The notes under the pieces are model-generated. The model saw nothing but the letters and a program-made list of their open reading frames with translations. It was not told the DNA's origin and searched no databases. The translations under genes were made by a program, and so were the position numbers. Shown here piece by piece: positions 24,362 to 33,610 of a DNA stretch of 64,000 nt. The stretch comes from Methylobacterium sp. BTF04. Lineage in GTDB: Bacteria > Pseudomonadota > Alphaproteobacteria > Rhizobiales > Beijerinckiaceae. Position 1 is the stretch's first letter; every line of letters begins with the position of its first letter. Location: contig NZ_JAAHTB010000005.1 in NCBI RefSeq assembly GCF_010692745.1, positions 1 to 64,000 on the forward strand. The letters are read 5' to 3'.

Positions 24362-25836
24362 GAAGCGCCTTGGGTCGAGCGGCGGCTCTCGTTGCGTGTC
24401 TGCTCCCGTGCCGTGGCCGTCCCCGTCGAGAACAGGGAGGCGACGAGGATTCGCACACCGCTCTGCGCACGGCTGGCGACGTGCGACACGCCGTTCCAAG
24501 CGGCGCTGGGGATGCCGAACCCGCTCGCCACATTCTTCCAGGCGACGGAAGCCGACGGCACCCAGCCGTTCTCACGGGTGATGGTGACCCATTGCCCGAC
24601 CGAGCAGGAATTGGCCTGGCCGGCGCGGCGCAGGCTCGCAGGCTGGGAGGACGGATCGGCACTGTCGAACCCAACCAGGACATACATCTCGCGACGCTCG
24701 GTCTGGGGGAACGGCACCGCATATTGCTCGTCGGTCTTGTCGCTGGTCTTGGGCAGGATCTCGGTAACAGCCCCGAAGCGCGGCTCGCCATCAGCCGACG
24801 AGACCCTGACACGGGTGCCAACAGCGAGGCTCTGCGCCTGCCGGTACGAGAAGATGCCGACCACGAAGGCGTTGTCGCAATCGACCATGGTCGCGACGGA
24901 ATCACCCGGGTTGACGTGGCGGCCGGGCGCTACGCCGACGCTGAGGACGTAACCGCCGCTCATCGCCCGCATCTGGGCGACGGACAGACTGTCGAGGCGC
25001 CGCTTCTCGGCATTGAAGAGCGCCTGCTGGCTCTTCAGGCTCGAGCCGAGCTGCGCCTCTTCGATGGCCAGTCGCTGGGCGTCGAAGGCGAGGTCGCGGC
25101 GCTTCTGATTGAGGATCGCGAGCGAGTTCATCTCGTTGCCGACGAAGATGCCCTGCTTCACGCCGTTGAGCTGCGTGATCTTCAAGTTCAGCTTCGCCGT
25201 CTCGGCATCCTTGTCGAAGCGTGCGGCAGCATATTGCTGTATGGTCGGACGGAGCAGGTCTACGCTCGCGATGTTGCGGTTCACCATCGCCTGCTGGCGA
25301 TCCACCACCGCTTTCTTGGCCAAGCCCTCGGCATCCGACGACGCGACGCGCGCGCGGGCTTCGCTGATCTCGCCTTCGAAACGCTGAACCGTCTGTTCCA
25401 CCTGCTTGGCGATCTCGACGTCGAGGGCCGCCACGTAGGCGATATCGGAGTTCTTCTTCTCCCGCGCCGCCAGCAGTGAACCGCGCAATTCCTCGACCTT
25501 GCCATCGAGCACGATCAGGGTGGTCCGGTCGACGCGTCCATTCTGCAGGGTCAAGACGGACTCGCCCGGTTCCAGGCGCTGACCGGTCCGCGCCAGGACG
25601 TCGGTGACCTCGCCGGCGATCGGCGCCGTGAGCAGCATGATCGGTGCATTGATCACCGCGCGATCCGACTGATCCGCCAGGAGCGGCGGCAGGGTTGCGG
25701 TCGTCATCAGGAGAGCCAGCACGGTCGCCACGGAGTAGGAAGAGAGCCGGACGATCCGGGTCTGATCCAGCTGGGCCTTCGCCTGCGCTGAGACCTGGGA
25801 GGGCTTGACGGAGGGCAGGGGCGACGTTTGGTGCAT
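24358..25836 (-). CDS. HlyD-family adaptor of the EPS cluster
   Basis: First gene of the exopolysaccharide cluster. The 492-aa protein has one N-terminal membrane anchor (about residues 33-55), a lipoyl-like half (INAPIMLLTAPIAGEVTDVL), a very long coiled-coil hairpin (about 115-290), the second half (MRAMSGGYVLSVGVAPGRHV) and a beta-barrel domain. The last ~90 residues are an unusual SH3-like tail (CSVGQWVTITRENGWVPS). Alginate Alg44 and Hly-type adaptors use the same plan to bridge the periplasm during polymer export. Its stop overlaps the next gene's start. A dyad candidate operator lies 28 bp upstream. Confidence 0.87.
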   Translation of the reverse strand: MHQTSPLPSVKPSQVSAQAKAQLDQTRIVRLSSYSVATVLALLMTTATLPPLLADQSDRAVINAPIMLLTAPIAGEVTDVLARTGQRLEPGESVLTLQNGRVDRTTLIVLDGKVEELRGSLLAAREKKNSDIAYVAALDVEIAKQVEQTVQRFEGEISEARARVASSDAEGLAKKAVVDRQQAMVNRNIASVDLLRPTIQQYAAARFDKDAETAKLNLKITQLNGVKQGIFVGNEMNSLAILNQKRRDLAFDAQRLAIEEAQLGSSLKSQQALFNAEKRRLDSLSVAQMRAMSGGYVLSVGVAPGRHVNPGDSVATMVDCDNAFVVGIFSYRQAQSLAVGTRVRVSSADGEPRFGAVTEILPKTSDKTDEQYAVPFPQTERREMYVLVGFDSADPSSQPASLRRAGQANSCSVGQWVTITRENGWVPSASVAWKNVASGFGIPSAAWNGVSHVASRAQSGVRILVASLFSTGTATAREQTRNESRRSTQGAS

Positions 25837-26303
25837 GTCGTGATCTCCAAAGGGAGCACCGGAGAACTATAAGTATAGTTTCCGACTTTTTAGGCGCAGA
25901 AGCTCGGCCGCCCAGCTAAAGGCGTTGAAATCTGGCGAAATTTTTCGTGATTTGGTCGTTAAAACATTCTTAATCGTATTTGTTGCGGTGCGCAATAAGC
26001 GAGACCGCATGAGCGACGTGTTCAGGAATCACACGATTGTCAGCAGCGAGGTCGTCTGAGAAAAAACCTGACGCTTACTAGGAAAATACCCGCATTGTTT
26101 GACTATCGACTTACCCAAAAAGGCCGCAGCGATTCGGACGCTCCATGGCTATTCGACGCCCGCTCTGCACCGTCACATTCGTTCCGCGAACATTCTCCGC
26201 CGGATCTCATCCGGGGTGGCGTGAGGCTCTGTCTCAAGGCACCGTTGCGCCCTATGGACGATTAGGATTCTTCCGTTCATCTGCCGACAAGGGGCGCCGA
26301 CCC
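25837..26303. other. Intergenic control region, AT-rich
   Basis: 467 bp between the divergent hlyD-type and hydrolase genes with no credible ORF. Composition is clearly more AT-rich than its surroundings (for example TTAAAACATTCTTAATCG near 25960). Apart from the dyad at 25865-25880 no repeat or RNA structure stands out. It probably holds both promoters. Confidence 0.45.
25865..25880. promoter_or_regulatory. Dyad (AACTATA-AG-TATAGTT) upstream of hlyD-type gene
   Basis: Perfect 7-bp inverted repeat with a 2-bp centre. On the reverse strand it contains TATACT, a fair -10 element, so a repressor bound here could block the promoter of the exopolysaccharide cluster. No good -35 element was found at the right spacing. 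Confidence 0.4.
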
Positions 26304-27068
26304 ATGCAGACATTCCAATCCGAGGGCGTCGGTATCGCCTACCTCGACGTGCCCGCGGAGGGCGGCACCGGGGACCCGATCCTGCTGATTCACGGCTTTG
26401 CGTCCAATCACGCCGTGAACTGGGTCAACACCCTGTGGGTACGAACGCTGGCCCAGGCGGGCCGCCGGGTGATCGCGCTGGACAATCGCGGCCATGGCGA
26501 GAGCCAGAAGCTGTACGCGCCCGACGCCTACGGCTCCGACATCATGGCGGGCGACGCGCGGCGGCTCCTCGATCACCTCGGAATCGCGCGGGCCGACGTG
26601 ATGGGCTATTCCATGGGTGCGCGGATCTCGGCCTATCTCGCCCTCGACAATCCGGAGCGGGTGCGCTCGATCCTGCTCGGCGGCCTCGGACTCCATCTCG
26701 TCGAGGGCAGGGGACTTCCCGACGGCATCGCGGAAGCCCTGGAGGCTCCGGCCGGCACGCCGGCCTCGAACCCGACCGCCGCCGCGTTCCGGACCTTCGC
26801 CGAGCAGACCGGCGGCGATCTGCGGGCGTTGGCCGCTTGTATGCGGGGTTCGCGCCAGACCCTGTCGCGGGCCGAAGTGGCGCAGATCGAGGCACCGACC
26901 CTCGTCACGGTCGGCACCCTGGATACGGTGTCGGGCTCCGGGCCCGCGCTGGCGGCGCTGATGCCCAACGCCAGGGCGCTGGAACTGCCGAACCGCGACC
27001 ACAGCACGGCAGTGGGCGATCGCCAGCATCGAGCAGGCGTGCTGGAGTTCCTCAATACCCGCCCGTGA
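26304..27068 (+). CDS. Alpha/beta hydrolase
   Basis: A 254-aa cytosolic hydrolase of the alpha/beta fold. Visible motifs: oxyanion-hole HGFASN, IALDNRGHGES, nucleophile elbow GYSMGAR (Ser), PTLVTVGTLDTVSG (acid), and PNRDHSTAV with the catalytic His. ATG 26304 with AAGGGG just upstream is chosen; the earlier frame to 26145 reads like leader noise. Substrate unknown: esters, lactones and carbon-carbon bonds are all hydrolysed by this fold. It converges on the ABC permease gene with only 6 bp between stop codons. Confidence 0.88.
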   Translation: MQTFQSEGVGIAYLDVPAEGGTGDPILLIHGFASNHAVNWVNTLWVRTLAQAGRRVIALDNRGHGESQKLYAPDAYGSDIMAGDARRLLDHLGIARADVMGYSMGARISAYLALDNPERVRSILLGGLGLHLVEGRGLPDGIAEALEAPAGTPASNPTAAAFRTFAEQTGGDLRALAACMRGSRQTLSRAEVAQIEAPTLVTVGTLDTVSGSGPALAALMPNARALELPNRDHSTAVGDRQHRAGVLEFLNTRP

Positions 27069-27074
27069 GGGCGC

Positions 27075-27832
27075 TCAGCTCTTGAGGCGATAGCCGGTGC
27101 GAAAGATCCACGTCACGCCGGCGAGGCACAGGGCGAGAAACAGAAACGCCATGCCGAAACTGACGCCGACGCTCACATCGGATCGGCCGAAGAACGCCCA
27201 GCGGAACCCGCTGATCAGGTAGACCACGGGGTTGGCGAGGCTCACCACCCGCCAGAACGGCGGCAGCATCTCGATGGAGTAGAAGCTGCCGCCCAGGAAC
27301 GTCAGCGGCGTCACGACGAGGAGCGGTACGAGTTGCAGCTTCTCGAACCCGTCTGCCCAGAGTCCGATGAGGAAGCCGAACAGGCTGAACGTCACGGCGG
27401 TGAGGAGCAGGAACACCACCATGAACACCGGGTGTTCGATTCGCAGCGGCACGAACAGGGCCGAGGTGGCTAGGATGATCAGCCCGATCAGGATCGATTT
27501 CGAAGCCGCCGCCCCGGCATAGCCGAGCACGATCTCCAGTGGCGAGACCGGTGCCGACAGGATCTCGTAGATCGTGCCGGCAAAGCGCGGGAAGTAGATC
27601 CCGAACGACGCGTTGGCGATGCTCTGGGTCAGCAGCGAGAGCATGATCAGACCCGGCACGATGAAGGCGCCGTAGGACACGCCTTCCACCGAGGCCACCC
27701 GCGAGCCGATCGCCGCGCCGAACACCACGAAATAGAGCGAGGTGGCGATGACCGGTGCGACGATGCTCTGCAGCGCCGTGCGCCAGAAGCGCGCCATCTC
27801 GAAACCGTAGATGGAACGGACCGCGAACCAGT

Positions 27833-27836
<4 letters not shown>
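27075..27836 (-). CDS. ABC-2 type exporter permease (YadH-like)
   Basis: A 253-aa membrane protein with six predicted segments and the ABC-2 signature regions [58 protein letters not shown] and [18 protein letters not shown]. It closely resembles E. coli YadH in length and motif order. Its ATG overlaps the end of the ATPase gene by 4 bp, so the pair is translationally coupled and forms a four-subunit exporter (two of each). Substrate is unknown for YadGH; related exporters move polysaccharides, lipids or drugs. Confidence 0.92.
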
Positions 27837-28756
<920 letters not shown>

Positions 28757-28843
28757 CGGGTCTCCGCTTCGGCGTGGCGCTCACGCGATCGGGCCGGGGC
28801 TATAGCACGCCCGGGCATCGGGCCCGAGACACGAAAGCAGAAA

Positions 28844-28868
28844 CGAAAAAGCCGCCTCACGGCGGCTT
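28844..28868 (-). terminator. Terminator of the F0 ATP synthase operon
   Basis: On the reverse strand AAGCCGCC-GTGA-GGCGGCTT is followed by TTTCGTTTC. It lies 26 bp after the atpF stop codon. Confidence 0.85.
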
Positions 28869-28893
28869 CCTCGAAAATGCATTTGGCTGGATG

Positions 28894-29382
28894 TCAGGCC
28901 CGGAGGCGGGTGCGGACTTCGCCGAGGCTCTGGCGCACGAGATCCTGGGCAGCATCGCCCTGCATCCGCTCGCGCAGGATGACCTCTGACACCTTCACCG
29001 CCGCGTCGGCGGCAGCGGCGCGGACCTGGGCGGTGGCCTGGACCTCGGCCTGGGCGATCTTGGCCTCGGCCGACTTGGTGCGCCGGGCGATGAACTCGTT
29101 CAGCCGGGCGTGCCCTTCGTCGGCGATGCGCTGGGCCTCCTCGCGGGCACCCGAAACGATGGCCTCGGCCTCACGCTCGGCGGAAGCGCGGCGCTTCTTA
29201 TAGTCGGCCAGGACGCCGGCCGCTTCCTCCCGCAAGCGGCGGGCTTCGTCGAGCTCGGTGCGAACCCGCTTAGCACGGCCATCGAGGGCCTTGGTGAGCT
29301 GGTTGAAACCGCCGACCTTCCAGACCACGGCCATGAACAGGACGAAGGCGACTGCGACCCAGAATTCGGCTTCCAACAACAT
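28894..29382 (-). CDS. atpF: F0 ATP synthase subunit b
   Basis: Peripheral-stalk subunit: 162 aa with one N-terminal membrane helix ([20 protein letters not shown]) and a long charged, Ala-rich coiled coil that dimerises with b' and holds F1 static. Length is standard for alphaproteobacterial b. Last gene of the reverse-strand operon atpI-atpB-atpE-atpF2-atpF, 110 bp after the b' gene. The F1 genes are not in the window, as usual in this order, where F0 and F1 operons are separate. Confidence 0.94.
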   Translation of the reverse strand: MLLEAEFWVAVAFVLFMAVVWKVGGFNQLTKALDGRAKRVRTELDEARRLREEAAGVLADYKKRRASAEREAEAIVSGAREEAQRIADEGHARLNEFIARRTKSAEAKIAQAEVQATAQVRAAAADAAVKVSEVILRERMQGDAAQDLVRQSLGEVRTRLRA

Positions 29383-29492
29383 GCTCGTCGTCCCAGTTCG
29401 ATAGTGCCCGGCGAAAGCTCAAGCCGAAGGTGAGGCTGTCGCAACCTCGACCGAGGCGCTTCGGCCGATACGATTTACCAGAGGCGTTCGCC

Positions 29493-30056
29493 TCAATGCG
29501 GAAGCGCGACGCTGTCGAGCGCCTTGGCCAGAGCCGCCTCGTCCGGCGAACGTCCGGTCAGACGCTCGACGATGGCGGCAGCGGTTTCGCCGGCAATGCC
29601 ACGGACGTTACCCATCGCTTCCGTGGTGCGGGTACGAATTGTCGCCTCGGAGGCCGCGATCTTGTCGTTGAGTTCGGTCTCGAGCGCCTTGCGCTTGGTC
29701 TCCGCCTCCTGAGACAGGGCGGTCCGGGTCTCGAGGGCGATCGCCTGGGCCTTGGCCTGCGCGTCGCTCAAAGACTTTTCGTAAGCCGCGCCAGCGGAAT
29801 CGGCTTCGGCCTTAAGGCGCTGCGCCTCGTCGAGATCGGTGGACAGGCGAACCGCACGGTCGTGCAGAATGCCCTGGATGCGCGGCAGCGCGATCTTGTC
29901 CATGAGGTAATAGAGCAGCCCGAAAGCCAGCGCGAGCCAGATCAGCTGGGACGCGAAGGTGTGGCTCTCGAAGGGCGGGAAGCCACCGCCGTGTTCGGCG
30001 GCCGGCGTCGCGGCGAAGCCTTCATGCAGTACGGTCGATTGGGCCGGCTGAGCCAT
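29493..30056 (-). CDS. atpF2: F0 ATP synthase subunit b'
   Basis: Second, diverged b-type stalk subunit (187 aa), found in photosynthetic bacteria and alphaproteobacteria. A 35-residue polar N-terminal extension precedes the membrane helix (SQLIWLALAFGLLYYLMDKI), then IALPRIQGILHDRAVRLSTD and a long coiled coil. It pairs with the shorter b subunit encoded downstream to form a heterodimeric stalk. The gene is separated from atpE by a strong stem-loop that may reduce its expression relative to the c subunit. Confidence 0.93.
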   Translation of the reverse strand: MAQPAQSTVLHEGFAATPAAEHGGGFPPFESHTFASQLIWLALAFGLLYYLMDKIALPRIQGILHDRAVRLSTDLDEAQRLKAEADSAGAAYEKSLSDAQAKAQAIALETRTALSQEAETKRKALETELNDKIAASEATIRTRTTEAMGNVRGIAGETAAAIVERLTGRSPDEAALAKALDSVALPH

Positions 30057-30080
30057 GACGTCCTTCGCTCACGTTGGGAG

Positions 30081-30130
30081 AAAAGGGCCGGACGCGAAGA
30101 GACACCCTTCTGGGGCTCAGCGTCCGGCCC
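30081..30130 (-). terminator. Intercistronic stem-loop between atpE and b' gene
   Basis: Perfect 11-bp stem (GGGCCGGACGC at 30085-30095 with GCGTCCGGCCC at 30120-30130), loop of 24, followed on the reverse strand by TTTTCTCCC. It lies inside the operon, so it is more likely a partial terminator or mRNA 3'-end stabiliser that raises atpE over downstream genes. Confidence 0.6.
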
Positions 30131-30151
30131 TGTAGCGGTTCGATTCGTGGA

Positions 30152-30379
30152 TTAGACGGCGAACAGGAGCAGCAGCGCGACGAGCAGCGAGAAGATGCCG
30201 AGCGCTTCCGTGAGGGCGAAGCCGAGGAGCAGGTTGCCGCGCTGGCCATCGGCGGCCGACGGGTTGCGGAGCGCGCCGGCGTAGAACTGGCCGAAGAGAT
30301 TGCCGAGGCCGATGGCGGCGCCCGCCATGCCGAGACAAGCGAGGCCGGCACCGATGTACTTGGCAGCTAAGGGATCCAT
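30152..30379 (-). CDS. atpE: F0 ATP synthase subunit c
   Basis: Rotor-ring proteolipid of 75 aa: two membrane helices ([20 protein letters not shown] and [20 protein letters not shown]) joined by the polar [11 protein letters not shown] loop that touches F1. The proton-carrying carboxylate is the Glu in ALTEALG. ATG 30379 (MDPLAAKY) is preferred over a TTG one codon earlier. The helix-1 glycine-rich pattern ([17 protein letters not shown]) is typical. Surrounded on both sides by intergenic stem-loops, in keeping with the much higher copy number of this subunit. Confidence 0.96.
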   Translation of the reverse strand: MDPLAAKYIGAGLACLGMAGAAIGLGNLFGQFYAGALRNPSAADGQRGNLLLGFALTEALGIFSLLVALLLLFAV

Positions 30380-30469
30380 CAAATTGCTCCTGGTGTCCGT
30401 GTCGTCGTTACGTGGAGAGAAAATCCGGCCGCGAGCGCGAACCGGGGACGGAAGAGGATGCCGCGGCCT

Positions 30470-31225
30470 TTAGTGGCCGGGGTGAAGCGCGTCGCTGAGG
30501 TAGATCGAGGCCAGCGTCGCGAAGACGTAGGCCTGAAGACCGGCGACGAGGAACTCGAGGGCGGTGACGGCGACGCTGAGCGCGAGCGGCAGCGGCGAGA
30601 TCGCCCCCCAGGCACCGGCGGCGAGAAGCGCCGGAACGAAGCCCGCGAAGATCTTGAGCGCGATGTGGCCCGCCAGCACGTTGGCGAACAGACGAACCGC
30701 GAGGCTGATCGGACGCGAGATGAACGACACGATCTCGATGGCGACGATCATCGGCAGCAGCCAACCGGGCACGCCCGAGGGCACGAACACCTTCAGAAAC
30801 TTCGTGCCGTGCGCCATGAACCCATAGACGATCACGGTGCCGATCACGAGGAAGGCGAGCGCGAAGGTCACGATGATGTGGCTTGTCACCGCGAACGCGT
30901 AGGGGATCATCCCGAGCATGTTCAGGACGAGCACGAACATGAACAGCGAGAAGATCAGCGGCATGAAGCGCTCGGAGCCGTGACCGGCCGACTGCCGCAG
31001 GGTCGAGCCGATGAAGTCGTAGAAGATCTCGGCCATAGACTGCATGCGGCCCGGAACGACCGAGCGCTGCGACGTCGCCACGATGGTGATCAGAGCGATG
31101 ATCCCGACGGCGGCGAACATGTACAGGGCGGACTGAGTGAACGCGATCTCCTGATGGCCGATATGGCCGAAGGAGACGAGCGGCTTCAGCTCGAACTGGT
31201 GGATCGGATCCATCTTTACGGCCAT
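30470..31225 (-). CDS. atpB: F0 ATP synthase subunit a
   Basis: Stator proton-channel subunit, 251 aa, with five to six membrane helices. The essential arginine is visible in ISLAVRLFANVLAGHIALKI, and the last helix region reads LEFLVAGLQAYVFATLASIY. ATG 31225 (MAVKMDPIHQFELKPL) with GGGAG upstream is chosen; the Arg/Gly-rich frame before it is spacer. It follows atpI by about 90 bp and precedes atpE by 90 bp; the latter gap contains a weaker GGCCGCG/CGCGGCC stem followed by ATTTTC. Confidence 0.95.
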   Translation of the reverse strand: MAVKMDPIHQFELKPLVSFGHIGHQEIAFTQSALYMFAAVGIIALITIVATSQRSVVPGRMQSMAEIFYDFIGSTLRQSAGHGSERFMPLIFSLFMFVLVLNMLGMIPYAFAVTSHIIVTFALAFLVIGTVIVYGFMAHGTKFLKVFVPSGVPGWLLPMIVAIEIVSFISRPISLAVRLFANVLAGHIALKIFAGFVPALLAAGAWGAISPLPLALSVAVTALEFLVAGLQAYVFATLASIYLSDALHPGH

Positions 31226-31315
31226 TGCCGCTCCCGCCCTTCTTCTTCTCGAGCGGGCAGGACGCCCGCCGCCACCAAAGCCGCGTAAGCGGCATTTTCT
31301 CTCCGGGACCACGCC

Positions 31316-31693
31316 TTACGGGCGATCCCGATCCTTCGTCGGCGCCGTCGGGAGCGAACCCGACACACGCATGACGTTGTAGACGCCGGTCGCGAAGCCC
31401 AGCATCAGCAGGACGATCAGACCCCAGGGTTTCGTCCCCAGGTAACGATCGAAGATCCAGCCGAGAATGCCCCCTGCCAGAACGCCCGCGATGAACTCCG
31501 TCGAGAGCCGCATCGCTTGGCCGAGAGGAGAGGGCCCGGTGGAAGAACCGGAACGCAGCGAGCGATCGGGAGGGGCACCGGGCCGCTTCCGCTCGATCTG
31601 CGTCTCAAGACGTTTGAGCCTCGCGGAGAGGTCTTCGTCCAGCGCTTTCTCCCGTCCGTTCCCGCGCTCGTCCCCTGCGTCGTTACCGCTCAC
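31316..31693 (-). CDS. atpI: AtpI/AtpZ-type ATP synthase accessory protein
   Basis: First gene of the F0 operon; 125 aa with a charged N-terminal half (ARLKRLETQIERKRPG) and two membrane helices (FIAGVLAGGILGWIFDRYLG and WGLIVLLMLGFATGVYNVMR). AtpI proteins help c-ring assembly and possibly Mg2+ supply to the synthase; they are not part of the final enzyme. Position, length and the GWxxDxxLGTxPWGxx pattern fit the family. A near-consensus promoter lies about 65 bp upstream. Confidence 0.9.
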   Translation of the reverse strand: MSGNDAGDERGNGREKALDEDLSARLKRLETQIERKRPGAPPDRSLRSGSSTGPSPLGQAMRLSTEFIAGVLAGGILGWIFDRYLGTKPWGLIVLLMLGFATGVYNVMRVSGSLPTAPTKDRDRP

Positions 31694-31757
31694 GGCGAAA
31701 ACTCACATTGGCGAGAGCGGAGGGAACCGGCTGGGACGCCTCCTTCAAGCGCGGCGC

Positions 31758-31786
31758 AACATAGTTTCGCCCACCTTGGGTGTCAA
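31758..31786 (-). promoter_or_regulatory. Sigma70-type promoter of the F0 operon
   Basis: On the reverse strand: TTGACA (31786-31781), 17-bp spacer, TATGTT (31763-31758). The -35 is a perfect match and the spacing is ideal; it reads into atpI. Confidence 0.7.
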
Positions 31787-31885
31787 GGCGACCCCGATCC
31801 GCCTTAACACATTGCTGGTATTCGCAAAAACCGCTTCCAACAGGCGGATGCGAAAACCTTGTCCCGTCCTGCCTTGCGCGCGGCG

Positions 31886-32539
31886 TCAAGCGCCGAGAAT
31901 CGGCTTGATCACCTTCTCCATGCCCTCGACGGACATCTCGCCCTTGTAGCGCTCGCCGTTGATGAAGAAGGTCGGCGTCGAGTCGACCTTGAATGTGTCC
32001 ATGCCCTTCTGCTTCACGGTGTTCACCGCGTTGTAGAGCTTCTGGTCCTTCAGGCACGCCTCGAACTTGTCCTTGGAGAAGCCGGCCTGGCGCAGCATCT
32101 GTTCCAGGGAATCGACCGGCGATTGCGGCTTCTGGACGTAGGCCCAGGCCTGCTGCTGATCGAAGAGCAGATCGGTGATGGGATAGTATTTCGCGTCGCC
32201 GTCGCAGCGCGCCAGCATGAAGGCGGCGGTGGCCAGCGGGTCGAGCGGGAATTCGCGCAGGGTGAAGCGCACCTTGCCGGTGTCGATGTAGCGCTCCTTC
32301 AAGGTCGGCCACGTCTGCTTGTGGAAGGCCGCGCAGTGCGAGCAGGTCATCGAAGCGTATTCGATAATCGTGACCTTGGCGTCCTTCGGACCGAGCCAGA
32401 CGTCGCCGAGCGGTCCGGGCTCCATCAGGCTGGCGAGATTCGCGTCCTGCGCGAAGGCCTCCAGCGTGAACCGGGGCAGGAGGGCCGCCGCGCCGATGGC
32501 GAGGCCGGTGGCTTTCAGGGCGTCGCGCCGGGTGATCAT
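31886..32539 (-). CDS. DsbA-like thiol:disulfide protein, Tat-type leader
   Basis: A 217-aa thioredoxin-fold protein. The leader MITRRDALKATGLAIGAAAL has a twin arginine and hydrophobic stretch, suggesting Tat export. The redox motif is CSHC in YASMTCSHCAAFHKQ, and the helical insert and cis-Pro loop (STPTFFING) are in place, with a second Cys pair (ARCDGD, EACLKD). Proteins of this class (DsbA/ScsC-like) oxidise or isomerise disulfides in the periplasm. ATG 32539 is the first start before the leader. It follows the DUF721 gene by 92 bp on the same strand, an arrangement common in alphaproteobacteria. Confidence 0.9.
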   Translation of the reverse strand: MITRRDALKATGLAIGAAALLPRFTLEAFAQDANLASLMEPGPLGDVWLGPKDAKVTIIEYASMTCSHCAAFHKQTWPTLKERYIDTGKVRFTLREFPLDPLATAAFMLARCDGDAKYYPITDLLFDQQQAWAYVQKPQSPVDSLEQMLRQAGFSKDKFEACLKDQKLYNAVNTVKQKGMDTFKVDSTPTFFINGERYKGEMSVEGMEKVIKPILGA

Positions 32540-32631
32540 GGTCGGGACAGGCTCCGCTTGCGGACAAACGCGTTCTCTGGCGCTTGCGGTAGAATTTGTC
32601 GGACGTCCTGACAAGGCGCGCGACGACACCG

Positions 32632-33117
32632 TCAGTACTTGGGTTGGGTGGCGATCACCGCAGTGCCGAGGCGATCGAGGGCGTCGCGCAGGGCGTCGTT
32701 CTCGATCGTGACGACGGCAAGCGCCACTTCGCCGCGGCGAATGGGATCGATCACCGGAGCTGGCGGACGGCGCCCGATCCGGTCGACGCGGCCCTGGCGC
32801 ATGACGATCTTGCCGACGCAGGGCCAGCCGTAATGCGCGTTGATGCGCTGGATCACCACCGGGGCGAGATGCTGCAATTCGAGGGCGAACACGCCCTCCA
32901 CCCGGACGATCAGCGTTCCGGGGTCGGGGCGGCCCTCTTCCTCGCGGCGGCGCCGGCGCGGCCATTCGAGCTTGGAAGGCTGGCAATAGCGCGACAATCG
33001 CTCGCCGACGATCTCGGGCCAGGCGGCGAGGATGTCGGTGGAGGCGAAGCCCTGCGCGGCGAAGGCGGGGCCGATGCAGGCCTCCAGCAATTCGGCGAGT
33101 GGTTTGATGCGAGCCAT
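32632..33117 (-). CDS. DUF721/DciA family protein
   Basis: A 161-aa protein starting MARIKPLAELLEACIGPAFA with the DUF721 core LAAWPEIVGERLSRYCQPSK, LIVRVEGVFALELQHLAPVV and IQRINAHYGWPCVGKIVMRQ. Members with this KH-like domain include DciA, the ancestral loader or partner of the replicative helicase DnaB in bacteria lacking DnaC. The C-terminal part (ALRDALDRLGTAVIA) is helical. It lies in the typical alphaproteobacterial neighbourhood with a dsbA-like gene downstream and mutY close by, although mutY is divergent here. Function as DciA is an inference from family. Confidence 0.82.
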   Translation of the reverse strand: MARIKPLAELLEACIGPAFAAQGFASTDILAAWPEIVGERLSRYCQPSKLEWPRRRRREEEGRPDPGTLIVRVEGVFALELQHLAPVVIQRINAHYGWPCVGKIVMRQGRVDRIGRRPPAPVIDPIRRGEVALAVVTIENDALRDALDRLGTAVIATQPKY

Positions 33118-33210
33118 GCGCGTCTCACAGGCTCCGGTGCGGTCCCACAGTCAGGATCGATGACACAGCGAGGTTAGCATGACGTTCCCTGTGCCCGAAG
33201 CCCCCGAGCT

Positions 33211-33495
33211 TCAGACGCCCACCAGCGCCTGCGTGGCGAGGCGATTGCGCAGCTCGTCCTGTTTGGCCCGGACCATCGCGGGGATCAGAAAAGCGTCGAC
33301 GAGCAACCAGAGGAAGCCGACCAGCACGAAGAAGGAGACGATCTGCAGGATCGCCGTGCCGGAACGGCCGAGATAGAACCGGTGGGCGGAGACGAAGCCG
33401 AGGAAGAACCACAAGGCATAGGCCGCCAGAACGCTCGGCCCCTCGTTGGTGACGCGGGTCTCGATGAGGATGCGGTCTTGAGTGGTCAGGGCCAT
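33211..33495 (-). CDS. TM2 domain membrane protein
   Basis: A 94-aa protein with two membrane helices: SVLAAYALWFFLGFVSAHRFYLGRSG is the TM2 signature (helix ending before a HRFYLG turn), followed by AILQIVSFFVLVGFLWLLVDAFLIP and a charged C-terminal tail. ATG 33495. TM2 proteins are widespread, small and of unclear role. It lies between the DUF721 gene and the divergent mutY with no clear operon partner. Confidence 0.88.
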   Translation of the reverse strand: MALTTQDRILIETRVTNEGPSVLAAYALWFFLGFVSAHRFYLGRSGTAILQIVSFFVLVGFLWLLVDAFLIPAMVRAKQDELRNRLATQALVGV

Positions 33496-33610
33496 GGCTG
33501 TCGCGCGTCCTCGATATCGTCAAGCTTCGGCTATCATTCCTGCAAAACCCCGTCGAGGGACATCGCGGCGCTTTGATCGGCCGAGCCCGACGGGTATGGA
33601 CGGGCGCGCC

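Noticed and set aside
23078..24952. 624-aa plus-strand ORF
   Set aside because: Antisense to the secreted barrel and hlyD-type genes, with shadow composition (Gly/Arg/Glu-rich) and no motif.
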